Assembly: GCA_902785455.1 (NCBI GenBank)
Contig: CACZYY010000007.1
Span: forward strand, 1-58,554
Direction: 5' to 3'
DNA length: 58,554 bases
From: an uncultured Spirochaetaceae bacterium
Lineage (GTDB): Bacteria > Spirochaetota > Spirochaetia > Treponematales > Treponemataceae
Below, in pieces: positions 9,015 to 17,666 of the stretch. A program made the position numbers and the translations under genes. The stretch's first letter is position 1. Every line of letters starts with the position of its first letter. The notes under the pieces are model-generated. The model worked only from the letters and a program-made list of their open reading frames with translations, made no database searches and was not told the DNA's origin.

Positions 9015-9059
9015 AAAGCCAGATCACCAACTTTCTTCTATATAACTGGTGCTCTGGCT
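9015..9059 (+). promoter_or_regulatory. malE-malF intercistronic mRNA-stabilising hairpin
   Basis: A 14-bp stem with one mismatch, AAGCCAGATCACCA (9015-9028) against TGGTGCTCTGGCTT (9046-9059), without a U-run. It lies where E. coli has REP hairpins between malE and malF, and probably protects the malE message so that binding protein is made in excess of permease. Confidence 0.65.
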
Positions 9060-9086
9060 TATTTATAATTGTACAGGGAGTGAACC

Positions 9087-10601
9087 ATGACCACTACGAA
9101 TACAGTTAATGCGAATCAATCAATTGACCCAAAACTTCCACAGAAGGCTATGCGCGCTTCCTGTTGCTATATGGGACTTGGGCAGTTCGCAGTATTAAAA
9201 CAGCGCCTTCGCGGTATTCTGCTGATGCTGTTCGAGGCATATATTCTCATTGATATAGTTCTAGGACTTTTTGACATATACATTCCGGGCGAGTTCTTTG
9301 ATTCCATTTACTATGAAGGCAATAATTTTCTTCTTCGCGCACTAAACGGAATGCTTTTCTTTTTCTTGGATTTTGTAAATCTTGTTTTTTGTAACAATAC
9401 AATTATCGGTGGTCTGACGGGTCTCATCACTTTGGGTGATCCGCATCCAGAGCTTCCGGTAAACGAACGAGATCATTCAATCTTCATGATGATTAACGGT
9501 CTCATCGTTGTAATTCTTTTGGCAATATTTATTTTCTTGTATATTTCAACAATCTTTAATGCCCGCAAGGACGGAGAAAAGATTGTCGCAAAAAATAGAT
9601 TCCCGACAAGGCAACAGACACGAAATGACATCGCACAGAACTCATTCCCAATCATGGGTATTGCTCCGGCTGTCATTCTCATGGCTTTTTTCACTGTTGT
9701 TCCTCTTTTGTTCTCGGCTTTGGTCGCGTTCACAAACTATTCTTCACCAGACCATATTCCGCCTAACAATCTTGTTGACTGGGTTGGATTTGAAAATTTC
9801 AAGACGATGTTTTCTTCATCTTCTCAGACTGGTAACGGTGAATGGCTCAGAACTTTCGGTCATGTAGCAAGCTGGACTCTCATCTGGGCAATTTTCGCAA
9901 CATTCACTTGTTTCTTTGTAGGTTTCTTCTTCTCTGTAGTCCTTTTGGACAAACGAATCAAGCTTCCACAGATTTACCGAACGGTTTTCATCCTTCCTTA
10001 TGCAATTCCACAGATGCTTTCCCTCTTTGTTTGGGCAAATCTTCTGAACGGTACGATGGGTCCGATTAACGTAATGCTCAATTCTATCGGAGTCAAGGCT
10101 GTACCATGGCTTTCAGATCCGTTCCTTGCAAAAGTCACTCTTATTCTTGTAAATATCTGGATTGGTTTCCCTTATTCAATGATTCTTGTCACAAGCTCAA
10201 TGACAGCTATTTCAAAATCTCTTTATGAAGCAGCTGGAATTGACGGTGCAAGCAGATGGCAGCAGTTCAAATCAATTACGCTTCCAATGGTCATGTATCA
10301 GCTCAAACCAAACCTTATCATGCAGTTCGCCGGAAATATCAACAGTTTCGGTGCAATCTTCTTCTTAACTGGCGGCGGTCCTTCACTCAAAACAGGTGCG
10401 GGTGCAGACGTACTCAACCTCAGTATCGCAACGCAAGCAGGAAGCACAGACAACTTGATTACATGGATTTACAAACTTACCATGAACTCAAACCAGTACA
10501 ATATCGCTTCGGTTCTCTCAATTCTCGTCTTCATCGTATTGGTTCCGTTCGGATTGTATAACTTCATGCGTACTAAATCATTTAAGGAAGGTGAATTATA
10601 A
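9087..10601 (+). CDS. malF: maltodextrin ABC transporter permease MalF
   Basis: An inner-membrane permease subunit of 504 residues. The N-terminal third has several membrane spans in an extension that ordinary sugar permeases lack, resembling MalF/MalC. The BPD_transp_1 core follows from about residue 190 (PAVILMAFFTVVPLLFSALVAFTNYS). The cytoplasmic EAA loop, EAAGIDGASRWQQFKSITLP, which docks on the ATPase, is present at about residues 380-400. The stop overlaps the malG start (TAATG), indicating translational coupling. No ATPase gene follows; MsmK at 40.4 kb is the likely partner. Confidence 0.93.
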   Translation: MTTTNTVNANQSIDPKLPQKAMRASCCYMGLGQFAVLKQRLRGILLMLFEAYILIDIVLGLFDIYIPGEFFDSIYYEGNNFLLRALNGMLFFFLDFVNLVFCNNTIIGGLTGLITLGDPHPELPVNERDHSIFMMINGLIVVILLAIFIFLYISTIFNARKDGEKIVAKNRFPTRQQTRNDIAQNSFPIMGIAPAVILMAFFTVVPLLFSALVAFTNYSSPDHIPPNNLVDWVGFENFKTMFSSSSQTGNGEWLRTFGHVASWTLIWAIFATFTCFFVGFFFSVVLLDKRIKLPQIYRTVFILPYAIPQMLSLFVWANLLNGTMGPINVMLNSIGVKAVPWLSDPFLAKVTLILVNIWIGFPYSMILVTSSMTAISKSLYEAAGIDGASRWQQFKSITLPMVMYQLKPNLIMQFAGNINSFGAIFFLTGGGPSLKTGAGADVLNLSIATQAGSTDNLITWIYKLTMNSNQYNIASVLSILVFIVLVPFGLYNFMRTKSFKEGEL

Positions 10602-11452
10602 TGAACAGCAAATTCAAACTAAACGGAAGCGGCCTTTCACTCTCGCTATTAAAAATCATTTTGATTATTCAGGTTTTACTGATTATTTACCCGATTGCCT
10701 TTACAATCAGCGCGTCATTCATCAGGGAAAATTCTTTGTCAGCGGTCGGAACGATTCCTTTTTCAAAGCCGTTTTCCCTCATGCAATTTAAGCGGCTTTT
10801 TTCTGAGACTAATTACGGTCACTGGTATCTGAATACACTCAAAGTTGCCTGCATGAACACGGTTATCACGGTTTTTGTTTGCAGCTTCACAGGTTATATT
10901 TTCTCCCGATTCTGGTTTCCGTTCAAAAAGACTGTCATGGCTTCCATGCTCGTTCTCCAGATGTTCCCAAGCTTCATCGGAATGGTCGCAACTTATGTCA
11001 TTTTGTGGAAAATCAATGCTCTCAACACACTTTGGGGGCTGGTTCTCGTTTATGCGACAGGCAGTATTCCTTACAATGCATGGCTTATGAAAGGCTACTT
11101 CGACACAGTTTCAAAAGACATTGCGGAAGCGGCTTATATCGACGGGGCAACACCATTTACGGCATTCATCCGAGTCGTTGTTCCTACAGCCCGCCCGCAG
11201 ATTGTCTTTCTTGCGCTCACAAGTTTCACAGGCCCATGGATGGACTATATCTTCCCTCGCCTTGTTTTGAGAAGTGACGAAAAGAAAACGCTTGCTGTCG
11301 GTTTGTTTGACTTGATTAACGGCCGCTCAAACGATAACTTCACGATGTTCGCAGCGGGTGCGCTTTTGGTAGCAATTCCGTTCATCATATTCTTCGTGAA
11401 AGGCCAGAAATCATTGCTTATGTCTCTCGCAGGTACTGGAGGCAAAGAATAA
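10601..11452 (+). CDS. malG: maltodextrin ABC transporter permease MalG
   Basis: The second permease subunit: 283 residues, about six membrane spans. The EAA loop EAAYIDGATPFTAFIRVVVP lies at about residues 185-205. The C-terminus is the short cytoplasmic tail usual for MalG (LLMSLAGTGGKE). Its ATG overlaps the malF stop by one base, and its own stop overlaps the start of the downstream amylase in the same way (TAATG), so malF, malG and amylase appear translationally coupled. Confidence 0.93.
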   Translation: MNSKFKLNGSGLSLSLLKIILIIQVLLIIYPIAFTISASFIRENSLSAVGTIPFSKPFSLMQFKRLFSETNYGHWYLNTLKVACMNTVITVFVCSFTGYIFSRFWFPFKKTVMASMLVLQMFPSFIGMVATYVILWKINALNTLWGLVLVYATGSIPYNAWLMKGYFDTVSKDIAEAAYIDGATPFTAFIRVVVPTARPQIVFLALTSFTGPWMDYIFPRLVLRSDEKKTLAVGLFDLINGRSNDNFTMFAAGALLVAIPFIIFFVKGQKSLLMSLAGTGGKE

Positions 11453-13125
11453 TGAAAAAATCTCTTCTATATAAAAACTATGCAGCCGGATTAGTTTCGG
11501 CTCTTGCCCTCAGTTTATTAAGCTGCGGAAGCACTTCTTCCATTGCAAAGGGCGTTGAACCTTCAACTCGCAGGGCCAATGGCGCAAGGCAGGGCGTTTA
11601 CTACAGTCTTTTTGTCCGTTCTTTTGCAGACTCAAATGGCGATGGAATCGGAGACTTTAACGGAATCACAGCAAAACTCGACTATCTCAATGACGGCGAC
11701 GACAGCACAACAACTGATTTGGGCATCACGGGAATCTGGCTTCTGCCGATTTATCCAAGTCAGAGTTATCATGGCTACGATGTCGATGATTATTATGCTG
11801 TAAATCCAGAATACGGCACAATGGAAGATTTTGAGAGGCTTTTGCAGGAATGTAAGAAACGCGGCATTTCCGTAATTCTCGATATGACTTGTAATCATTC
11901 TTCTCGTTTTACAGAATGGTTCCAGGCTGGCCGGGATCCAGCAGATCCTCACCACAAGTGGTACCGCTGGATAAAGGGCGATGATCCTCGATACAACCTC
12001 AACGCAAAGGCTTTGGGGCACACTATCTGGCACGAAGACAAAAAATATACAGGCAATTACTGTTCAGGTCTTTTTGACTTCAACATGCCGGACTTCAACC
12101 TCGATTCCCCGGAAGTAAGGGCTGAATTCAAAAAAATTATGAAGTTCTGGATGGACAAAGGAGTTGACGGATTCCGTTATGATGCGGCAATCCATGTATA
12201 CAACAGTGTCAAAACAGAACCGGGAACAAATTCAACTGAAAAAGCCGTTCAATGGTGGAAGGAAATCACAGATTATAACAAGAGCCTTAACCCGGAATGT
12301 TATAACGTAGGCGAAGTTTGGGAAAACAATACAATTCGCTCGCAATATCTGGCAGGTCTCGGCTCAGATTTCCATTTTGACATGGGAACACGTATTATCG
12401 ACACGTTGCGTTACAACGATGACGGGAACAATACGTTTGCAAACGGTATGCAGGCAGATTACAGTCGCATGGCAAAGTCAAATCCTGAATATATCGATGC
12501 TCCGTTCCTCTCAAATCACGACCAGCCACGGGCCGCAGGTCTCTTACGGGGCAATGCAGAAATGTGCAAAGCAGCGGCAAGCCTTTACATGTTCACCGAA
12601 GGTATTCCTTTCGTTTACTACGGTGAGGAAATCGGCATGAGAAGCGGCACGGATGACCTCACAAAAAGAACTCCGATGCTCTGGAATGAATCAAACGCCG
12701 AAGGAAAACCAAAAGACAAACTCCAGACAACCTGGGCTGCGGACAGCGATTGCCGATACAACTTGAAGACGATTCCAGTTTCTGTGCAGGAAAAAGATTC
12801 TGAATCACTTCTCCAGCACTACAAAAAAATTATCCGCGTAAAAACGGCTCATCCGGCTCTGTACGCAGGAAAATTCATGGCTGTAGGAACAGGAAGTGAC
12901 AAGGTTTCATCATGGCAGATGAAGTCCGAAGAAGAAACAGCGTTCGTTATGACAAATATTTCTGGCGAGGCAGTGACTGTAGAAGTTCCAAAAGATTATC
13001 AGGGATTTAAGGCTGCATTCAAATCAGAAGCGGCAGAAACAGTTATCACAGGAGATGAAGTTTCAATCTCAGCGATAACAATTCCAGCTTATTCAACAGT
13101 AATCCTTTCTAACAAAGAATTCTAA
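11452..13125 (+). CDS. lipoprotein alpha-amylase / alpha-glucosidase (GH13)
   Basis: A 557-residue secreted lipoprotein (lipobox LLSC, Cys at about residue 25) that should hydrolyse alpha-1,4-glucan outside the inner membrane, feeding MalE. GH13 order: VYYSLFVRSFADSNGDGIGD at the barrel entry, DMTCNHSS (region I), GFRYDAA with the nucleophile Asp (region II), NVGEVWEN with the acid Glu (region III), FLSNHDQPR (region IV). A C-terminal beta domain ends in TIPAYSTVIL. It is coupled to malG by TAATG and followed by a terminator at 13134-13171. The exact substrate (oligosaccharide or polymer) cannot be read from sequence. Confidence 0.9.
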   Translation: MKKSLLYKNYAAGLVSALALSLLSCGSTSSIAKGVEPSTRRANGARQGVYYSLFVRSFADSNGDGIGDFNGITAKLDYLNDGDDSTTTDLGITGIWLLPIYPSQSYHGYDVDDYYAVNPEYGTMEDFERLLQECKKRGISVILDMTCNHSSRFTEWFQAGRDPADPHHKWYRWIKGDDPRYNLNAKALGHTIWHEDKKYTGNYCSGLFDFNMPDFNLDSPEVRAEFKKIMKFWMDKGVDGFRYDAAIHVYNSVKTEPGTNSTEKAVQWWKEITDYNKSLNPECYNVGEVWENNTIRSQYLAGLGSDFHFDMGTRIIDTLRYNDDGNNTFANGMQADYSRMAKSNPEYIDAPFLSNHDQPRAAGLLRGNAEMCKAAASLYMFTEGIPFVYYGEEIGMRSGTDDLTKRTPMLWNESNAEGKPKDKLQTTWAADSDCRYNLKTIPVSVQEKDSESLLQHYKKIIRVKTAHPALYAGKFMAVGTGSDKVSSWQMKSEEETAFVMTNISGEAVTVEVPKDYQGFKAAFKSEAAETVITGDEVSISAITIPAYSTVILSNKEF

Positions 13126-13127
13126 TT

Positions 13128-14096
13128 TTAATCCCCGGAAGACTCCACATTCTCTTCCGGGTGATTTTTTTCCCAAAGGTAATCAGGATCGATGATAATC
13201 TCCTTTGCCTTTGCCGGGTCAAATGTTCTGTATTTTGAAGGCGTAATTCCTTTGTAACGACGGAAAGTCTTTGTAAAATACGAAAAATCATTAAAACCAC
13301 ATTCCATCGCTATCTCAAGCAATTTTTCATTTGTCTCACGCAAGAGAGTGCAGGCACGGTTGATTCTGAACCAGTTGAGATATTCGATTGGGGTGTGACC
13401 GGTGTTTTCCTTGAACAAACGGCAGAAATACTTGGGTGAAAGAGCAACGGCCTCGGCCATATCCTGAAGATTCAAATCTTTATTGTAATTTTTGCGGATA
13501 AAATTGAGGACATTGCTGATTTGATCCGTTCTTGTTTCTTTGGCTCGCGACAAATTGAGATTTTTTTCGCTGTAAAGACGCTTCTTTTTTATAAGGCCGA
13601 AGAAAATAAGCATCCAGCCCACGGCAATAAGCCCAGTTTCTTCATCCTTATGTTTTACGCATTCAAAAATTTTGTTGGCAGCATCGAGAATTTCAGTGTG
13701 CTTTGCCGGGATAAAATTGTTAAGAATTATGCTTTCGTTTAAAATATCAGTAAAAAATATGTCCGGACTATAGCTGTGAAGACGAAGAAGGTCAATCTCA
13801 AATACAATCGACTCATAAAGAGCCATGCCCTTGTCCTGAGAATCACCATGAACTAAATCGGCCGGAATCAGACACAGATCGTTCTTCTCCAATTGAATAG
13901 TTTTGTCCTCAATGAAAATATTATAATTGCCCGCTATAACATGGATAAGCTCAAACTCGCTGTGCCAGTGCAAAGGCAAATCATAATGAGGATTAGTTGT
14001 GTCACAAAGACTGTATTGGACAGGAAAAACAACTGTACCACGCTGAAACGTCTCTCTATACGCTTGATTCTTCGTTACTATAGGTGTATTTTCCAT
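13128..14096 (-). CDS. AraC-family transcriptional regulator
   Basis: A 322-residue regulator. Residues about 15-100 are a cupin-like sensor (LPLHWHSEFELIHVIAGNYNIF) expected to bind a sugar. The last 100 residues hold the two helix-turn-helices of AraC proteins (LNLQDMAEAVALSPKYFCRLFKE; LLEIAMECGFNDFSYFTKTFRR), ending GITPSKYR. It sits 73 bases downstream of the GH13 maltodextrinase and runs the same way, so it probably regulates that gene and perhaps malEFG. I chose ATG at 14096. It has no ribosome site, but an extended -10 (TGCTATACT, 14104-14112) would start transcription at or beside the ATG, giving a leaderless mRNA. A TTG 12 codons upstream is less likely. Confidence 0.9.
   Translation of the reverse strand: MENTPIVTKNQAYRETFQRGTVVFPVQYSLCDTTNPHYDLPLHWHSEFELIHVIAGNYNIFIEDKTIQLEKNDLCLIPADLVHGDSQDKGMALYESIVFEIDLLRLHSYSPDIFFTDILNESIILNNFIPAKHTEILDAANKIFECVKHKDEETGLIAVGWMLIFFGLIKKKRLYSEKNLNLSRAKETRTDQISNVLNFIRKNYNKDLNLQDMAEAVALSPKYFCRLFKENTGHTPIEYLNWFRINRACTLLRETNEKLLEIAMECGFNDFSYFTKTFRRYKGITPSKYRTFDPAKAKEIIIDPDYLWEKNHPEENVESSGD
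13134..13171 (+). terminator. terminator of the malEFG-amylase operon
   Basis: CCCGGAAGA (13134-13142) pairs with TCTTCCGGG (13153-13161), followed by TGA and seven T. It lies nine bases past the amylase stop and overlaps the last codons of the convergent AraC gene. Confidence 0.85.
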
Positions 14097-14169
14097 AAAA
14101 TTCAGTATAGCAATCAATATTTTAAAAAGCAAATTCTTTTATAAAGTTTTCTTAAAAATTAGAATCTGC

Positions 14170-15957
14170 TTATTTATTGATTGCTATGAATGCTCCGGGC
14201 GGAAGAATAGTTCCGTCAATATTTCTAGATAAAAGAACACTCTCCTCTTTTGGCAAAAATTCACCTTTTAGCGTAAACGGAAGCCGTCCAAAATTGAAAA
14301 TACAGTCAATAGTTTCGCCAGTAATCTCATCAAACTTTCTGAGGATTACAAGGCGATGCTTGCCACTTAAATCCGTGCTCAAATACTGGAACGACAATTT
14401 ATCACTCCTTAAAGCCGGATGATTTCTTCGAAGATGCACGAGGGAACGCATGAAAGAATGAGCGTCTGCAAATTTACCCGCCTCAATTTCATTCCAAGGC
14501 ATACAACGTCTGCAGTCAGGGTCTTTTCCGCCAGGAAGCAGAATTTCTGTGCCGTAATACATACATGCAGAGCCCGGTAATGCCAGGATAAGCGCGAATT
14601 GAAGCAAAGTCATATCTGCGTTCCCGTCATTCTTTGTGATGAGTCTTATCGTGTCATGACTGTCCATCTGATTGATTAAAACCCGCTCGGTCTGCCGTGC
14701 ATATTGCGTGAGGCACTGATTGAGAGATTCTTCCAAAAAACGCACGTTCTTTTCTGGATTTGAAGCAAAATGATCAATCGCTGTTCTCAAAGGATAATTG
14801 ATTACCGAATCGAATTCATCACCGCGAAGCCACGGTTGTGAATTGTTCCAGATTTCACCAACAATGAAAAAATCAGGCTTAATTTTTTGAAGCCGCTCCC
14901 TTAGTTCCCTGCAGAACGTATGTGAAATTTCGTTCGCCACATCGAGTCGGATTGCATCAATGTCATATTTTTTGACCCAGGTTTCACAAACCGAGCAAAA
15001 ATAGTCCCGCACTTCAGGATTATTCGTATTCAGTTTGGGCATCCGGTCAGCAAATGCAAATGAAAAATAAAATCCCTTTGCCGCATTGTCACAAGGCTTA
15101 GGAAGGAAATTGTAGTCGTTTACCATGAACCAGCTGGCATAACGTGATTTTTCCCTGTTCTGAACAACATCCTGCCAGGCAAAAAATTCCCAGCCGGAAT
15201 GATTGAAAACCCCGTCAAGCATGACATGCATTGAATGAGCGTGAGCTTCCTTGACCATGAGAATCAAATCTTCTTCTGTTCCAAAATCCGGATCAATTTT
15301 GAGGTAATCCTGAGTGTCATATTTATGCTGAGAGACCGAAAGATTGATAGGATTGAGGTAAAGGCCGTTGACACCTAAATCTTCGAGATAACCAAGCTTT
15401 TCTGTAATACCAGAAATGTTTCCGCCATATCTCTCTTCATTTGTAACTGCATGATCGGAAGCAGCCCACGGAAGGAAATCTTCTTTTGAAGATGATGCGC
15501 CACGGCAAAATCGAGCAGGAAAAATCTGATACCAGACTGTGTTTTCTGCCCAAGAAGCCGGCTTGATGATGTCTGATTCATTCATCCACGGGAAAATAAA
15601 AGGACTTGCATTTTTCTGCAACTCTGTCTGACCTTCGGAATAAAATCCGTCCTCAAAGAAAAATTTTTTTTCATCACAAGAATGAATCTCAAAAAAATAT
15701 TTGCATCGCTTGTAATAAGGCCTGACAGAAACACTCCAAAATATTGAATCAGAAAGACGCTTAACGTCATCCATAGGAACACGAGTTTTTTGCCATTCCC
15801 AGTCAGTTCCATTGAATTTAAAGTCAAATGGATCCCCGTATATCAAAAAAACAGCAGTGATGTCATTTCCGGTCTGAATGCTCAGCTGAAGTTCATCTTT
15901 ATTGAGCGGATAACAAAATTTATCGTAAGAATAATGCTGGACAGCGGAAGTGTTCAT
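14170..15957 (-). CDS. cytoplasmic neopullulanase / cyclomaltodextrinase-type GH13 enzyme
   Basis: A 595-residue enzyme without signal peptide, so it acts on imported maltodextrin. The N-terminal 130 residues resemble CBM34 (CKYFFEIHSCDEKKFFFEDGF), as in neopullulanase and maltogenic amylase (GH13_20). The barrel follows from WYQIFPARFCRG, with GVFNHSGWEFFAW (region I), AIRLDVANEIS (nucleophile Asp), FIVGEIWNNS (acid Glu) and NQMDSHDTIRL (third acid). The start is the ATG at 15957 with GGAG a few bases upstream; a TTG four codons earlier overlaps that site. The AraC gene follows. Exact specificity is unresolved. Confidence 0.9.
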   Translation of the reverse strand: MNTSAVQHYSYDKFCYPLNKDELQLSIQTGNDITAVFLIYGDPFDFKFNGTDWEWQKTRVPMDDVKRLSDSIFWSVSVRPYYKRCKYFFEIHSCDEKKFFFEDGFYSEGQTELQKNASPFIFPWMNESDIIKPASWAENTVWYQIFPARFCRGASSSKEDFLPWAASDHAVTNEERYGGNISGITEKLGYLEDLGVNGLYLNPINLSVSQHKYDTQDYLKIDPDFGTEEDLILMVKEAHAHSMHVMLDGVFNHSGWEFFAWQDVVQNREKSRYASWFMVNDYNFLPKPCDNAAKGFYFSFAFADRMPKLNTNNPEVRDYFCSVCETWVKKYDIDAIRLDVANEISHTFCRELRERLQKIKPDFFIVGEIWNNSQPWLRGDEFDSVINYPLRTAIDHFASNPEKNVRFLEESLNQCLTQYARQTERVLINQMDSHDTIRLITKNDGNADMTLLQFALILALPGSACMYYGTEILLPGGKDPDCRRCMPWNEIEAGKFADAHSFMRSLVHLRRNHPALRSDKLSFQYLSTDLSGKHRLVILRKFDEITGETIDCIFNFGRLPFTLKGEFLPKEESVLLSRNIDGTILPPGAFIAINK

Positions 15958-16104
15958 CGTTTTCTCCAAATCTTTAAATACTGATTGTAGTATAAGTCTC
16001 TTTTACAGAAAGACGGTATGAGAAAAAACACTATTTTATATGACAATAGTATGAAAATAGCTAAATTAACATTAAAAAACTATTGTTGCTATTGACAGTA
16101 TTCA

Positions 16105-16133
16105 TTGACAGTTGAAAGTCAGCGTGATAAAAT
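16105..16133 (+). promoter_or_regulatory. strong promoter of the PpiD-like gene
   Basis: TTGACA (16105-16110), a 17-base spacer and TAAAAT (16128-16133), close to consensus. A second TTGACA lies just upstream at 16092-16097. Confidence 0.75.
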
Positions 16134-16169
16134 ATTTGTCACAATTAATATAAAATAAGGAAAAGTCTT

Positions 16170-17654
16170 ATGAAAAACAAAATGCTTTGGGTTGGTTCTG
16201 TAATCATCCTTATTCTTTCTGTTATTTGTTTCGTTGTTTTCGGAGTAGGCACAGAGTTGATTCGTGCAGTTACAGGCGAAGGCAATGGAATTTCTTTCGG
16301 AAAATACAACGGCAAGGATATCGTTCTTGCTCCAGGCACTGATTTTGCAAACGCAGTTCAGAACTACACAAACTACTATCAGCGACAGGGTCAGGAGCTT
16401 GACCAGTCTGCATATTTCTATATTTATAGCTACGCTTTCAACAACGCAGTTCAGTCAGCAGCATATAAAGACGCTGTAAAGAAATCTGGTTACAAGCCAA
16501 GTGCTGCAGAAATCTCACGAGTTATGCTTCCATACTTCCTTAATGCAGATGGAAAATACGATCCAAAACTCTACAGCCAGGTTTCAAACGCTGACAAAGA
16601 GTCTTTGAAGAACGATATTTCAAAGCAGCTTGTATGGCAGCGTTTCAGCGATGACAACTTCGGTTCATCAAAGAAATTGGGTGAATATGAGTTCTTCGGC
16701 CTCAAATCAAGCGAAAAGGAAACAAGCTTCCTTGCTTCCCTCAACGAAGAAAAACGTTCATTCGACACAGTTTCATTCGACAAATCAGCTTATCCAGAGT
16801 CAGAAGTTAAAAAGTTCGGCACAGAAAACCTCGATCTTTTCACAAGCTATTCTCTTTCAATGATTACAGTTAAAGAAGAAGCTCAGGCTAAAAAGCTCGC
16901 AGGTCAGCTTACAAACAACGAAATCACTTTTGACGACGCAGTTTCTGAATATTCAGAAAAGTACTACACAGACGGCAACGGCAAAGTCAAAGAGAATTTC
17001 ACATATCAAATCAAAGAGAACCTCGCAAACACTGAGGATTTCTCAAAAATCGATTCACTTGCAAAAGATGCTCTGAGCGAAGTAATCAAAACAAACAACG
17101 GATATTCAATCTACAAATGCACAGGCGATAAAACAACCGCAAATATCGATGATTCCGCAACTGTTGATGCAGTAAAAAAATACATCACAACAAACGAATC
17201 AAAGAAAATTGAAGATTACTTCATCGCAAAGGCAAATGACTTCGTAGCAAAAGCAAAGGCAGATGGTTTCGAAGCTGCAGCAAAAGCTTCAGATGTTGAA
17301 GTAGTTTCACTTCCAGCATTCCCTCTCAACTATGGTAACACTTCAATCGCCGACACTCTCAACTCATCAGAAGCAAAAGCTTACGCTAGCGCAAGCACAA
17401 ACGAAGACTTCCTCAAAAAAGCATTCACAATGAAGCTCAACGATATTTCTGAGCCAATGGTAATGAGCAACTACGTTACAGTATTCCAGCTCAAAGGCAT
17501 TCAGAATGACAAAGCAACAGAAGAAAGCACTTCAAAAATTAAAACCGAAGTTATTGACTATGACCAGTCTGGCGCACAGTCAGCTCTTCTTTCAAGCTCA
17601 AAAGTTGAGAACAATGTAGCAGATGTTTATTTCAACAAATTCCTTTCAAAATAA
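16170..17654 (+). CDS. SurA/PpiD-like peptidyl-prolyl isomerase chaperone, membrane anchored
   Basis: A 494-residue protein with one N-terminal membrane segment (about 6-28) and a large periplasmic part. Residues about 50-170 resemble the SurA N-terminal chaperone domain (QSAYFYIYSYAFNNAVQSAAY, then GYKPSAAEISRVM). Residues about 220-325 look like a parvulin domain (MITVKEEAQAKKLAGQL ... DFSKIDSLAKDALSEVIKTNNGYSIYKC). It probably helps exported proteins fold at the outer face of the inner membrane. Ribosome site AAGGA. Parvulin catalytic residues are not clearly kept, so isomerase activity is uncertain. Confidence 0.8.
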   Translation: MKNKMLWVGSVIILILSVICFVVFGVGTELIRAVTGEGNGISFGKYNGKDIVLAPGTDFANAVQNYTNYYQRQGQELDQSAYFYIYSYAFNNAVQSAAYKDAVKKSGYKPSAAEISRVMLPYFLNADGKYDPKLYSQVSNADKESLKNDISKQLVWQRFSDDNFGSSKKLGEYEFFGLKSSEKETSFLASLNEEKRSFDTVSFDKSAYPESEVKKFGTENLDLFTSYSLSMITVKEEAQAKKLAGQLTNNEITFDDAVSEYSEKYYTDGNGKVKENFTYQIKENLANTEDFSKIDSLAKDALSEVIKTNNGYSIYKCTGDKTTANIDDSATVDAVKKYITTNESKKIEDYFIAKANDFVAKAKADGFEAAAKASDVEVVSLPAFPLNYGNTSIADTLNSSEAKAYASASTNEDFLKKAFTMKLNDISEPMVMSNYVTVFQLKGIQNDKATEESTSKIKTEVIDYDQSGAQSALLSSSKVENNVADVYFNKFLSK

Positions 17655-17666
17655 AGGGAGTAAAAT

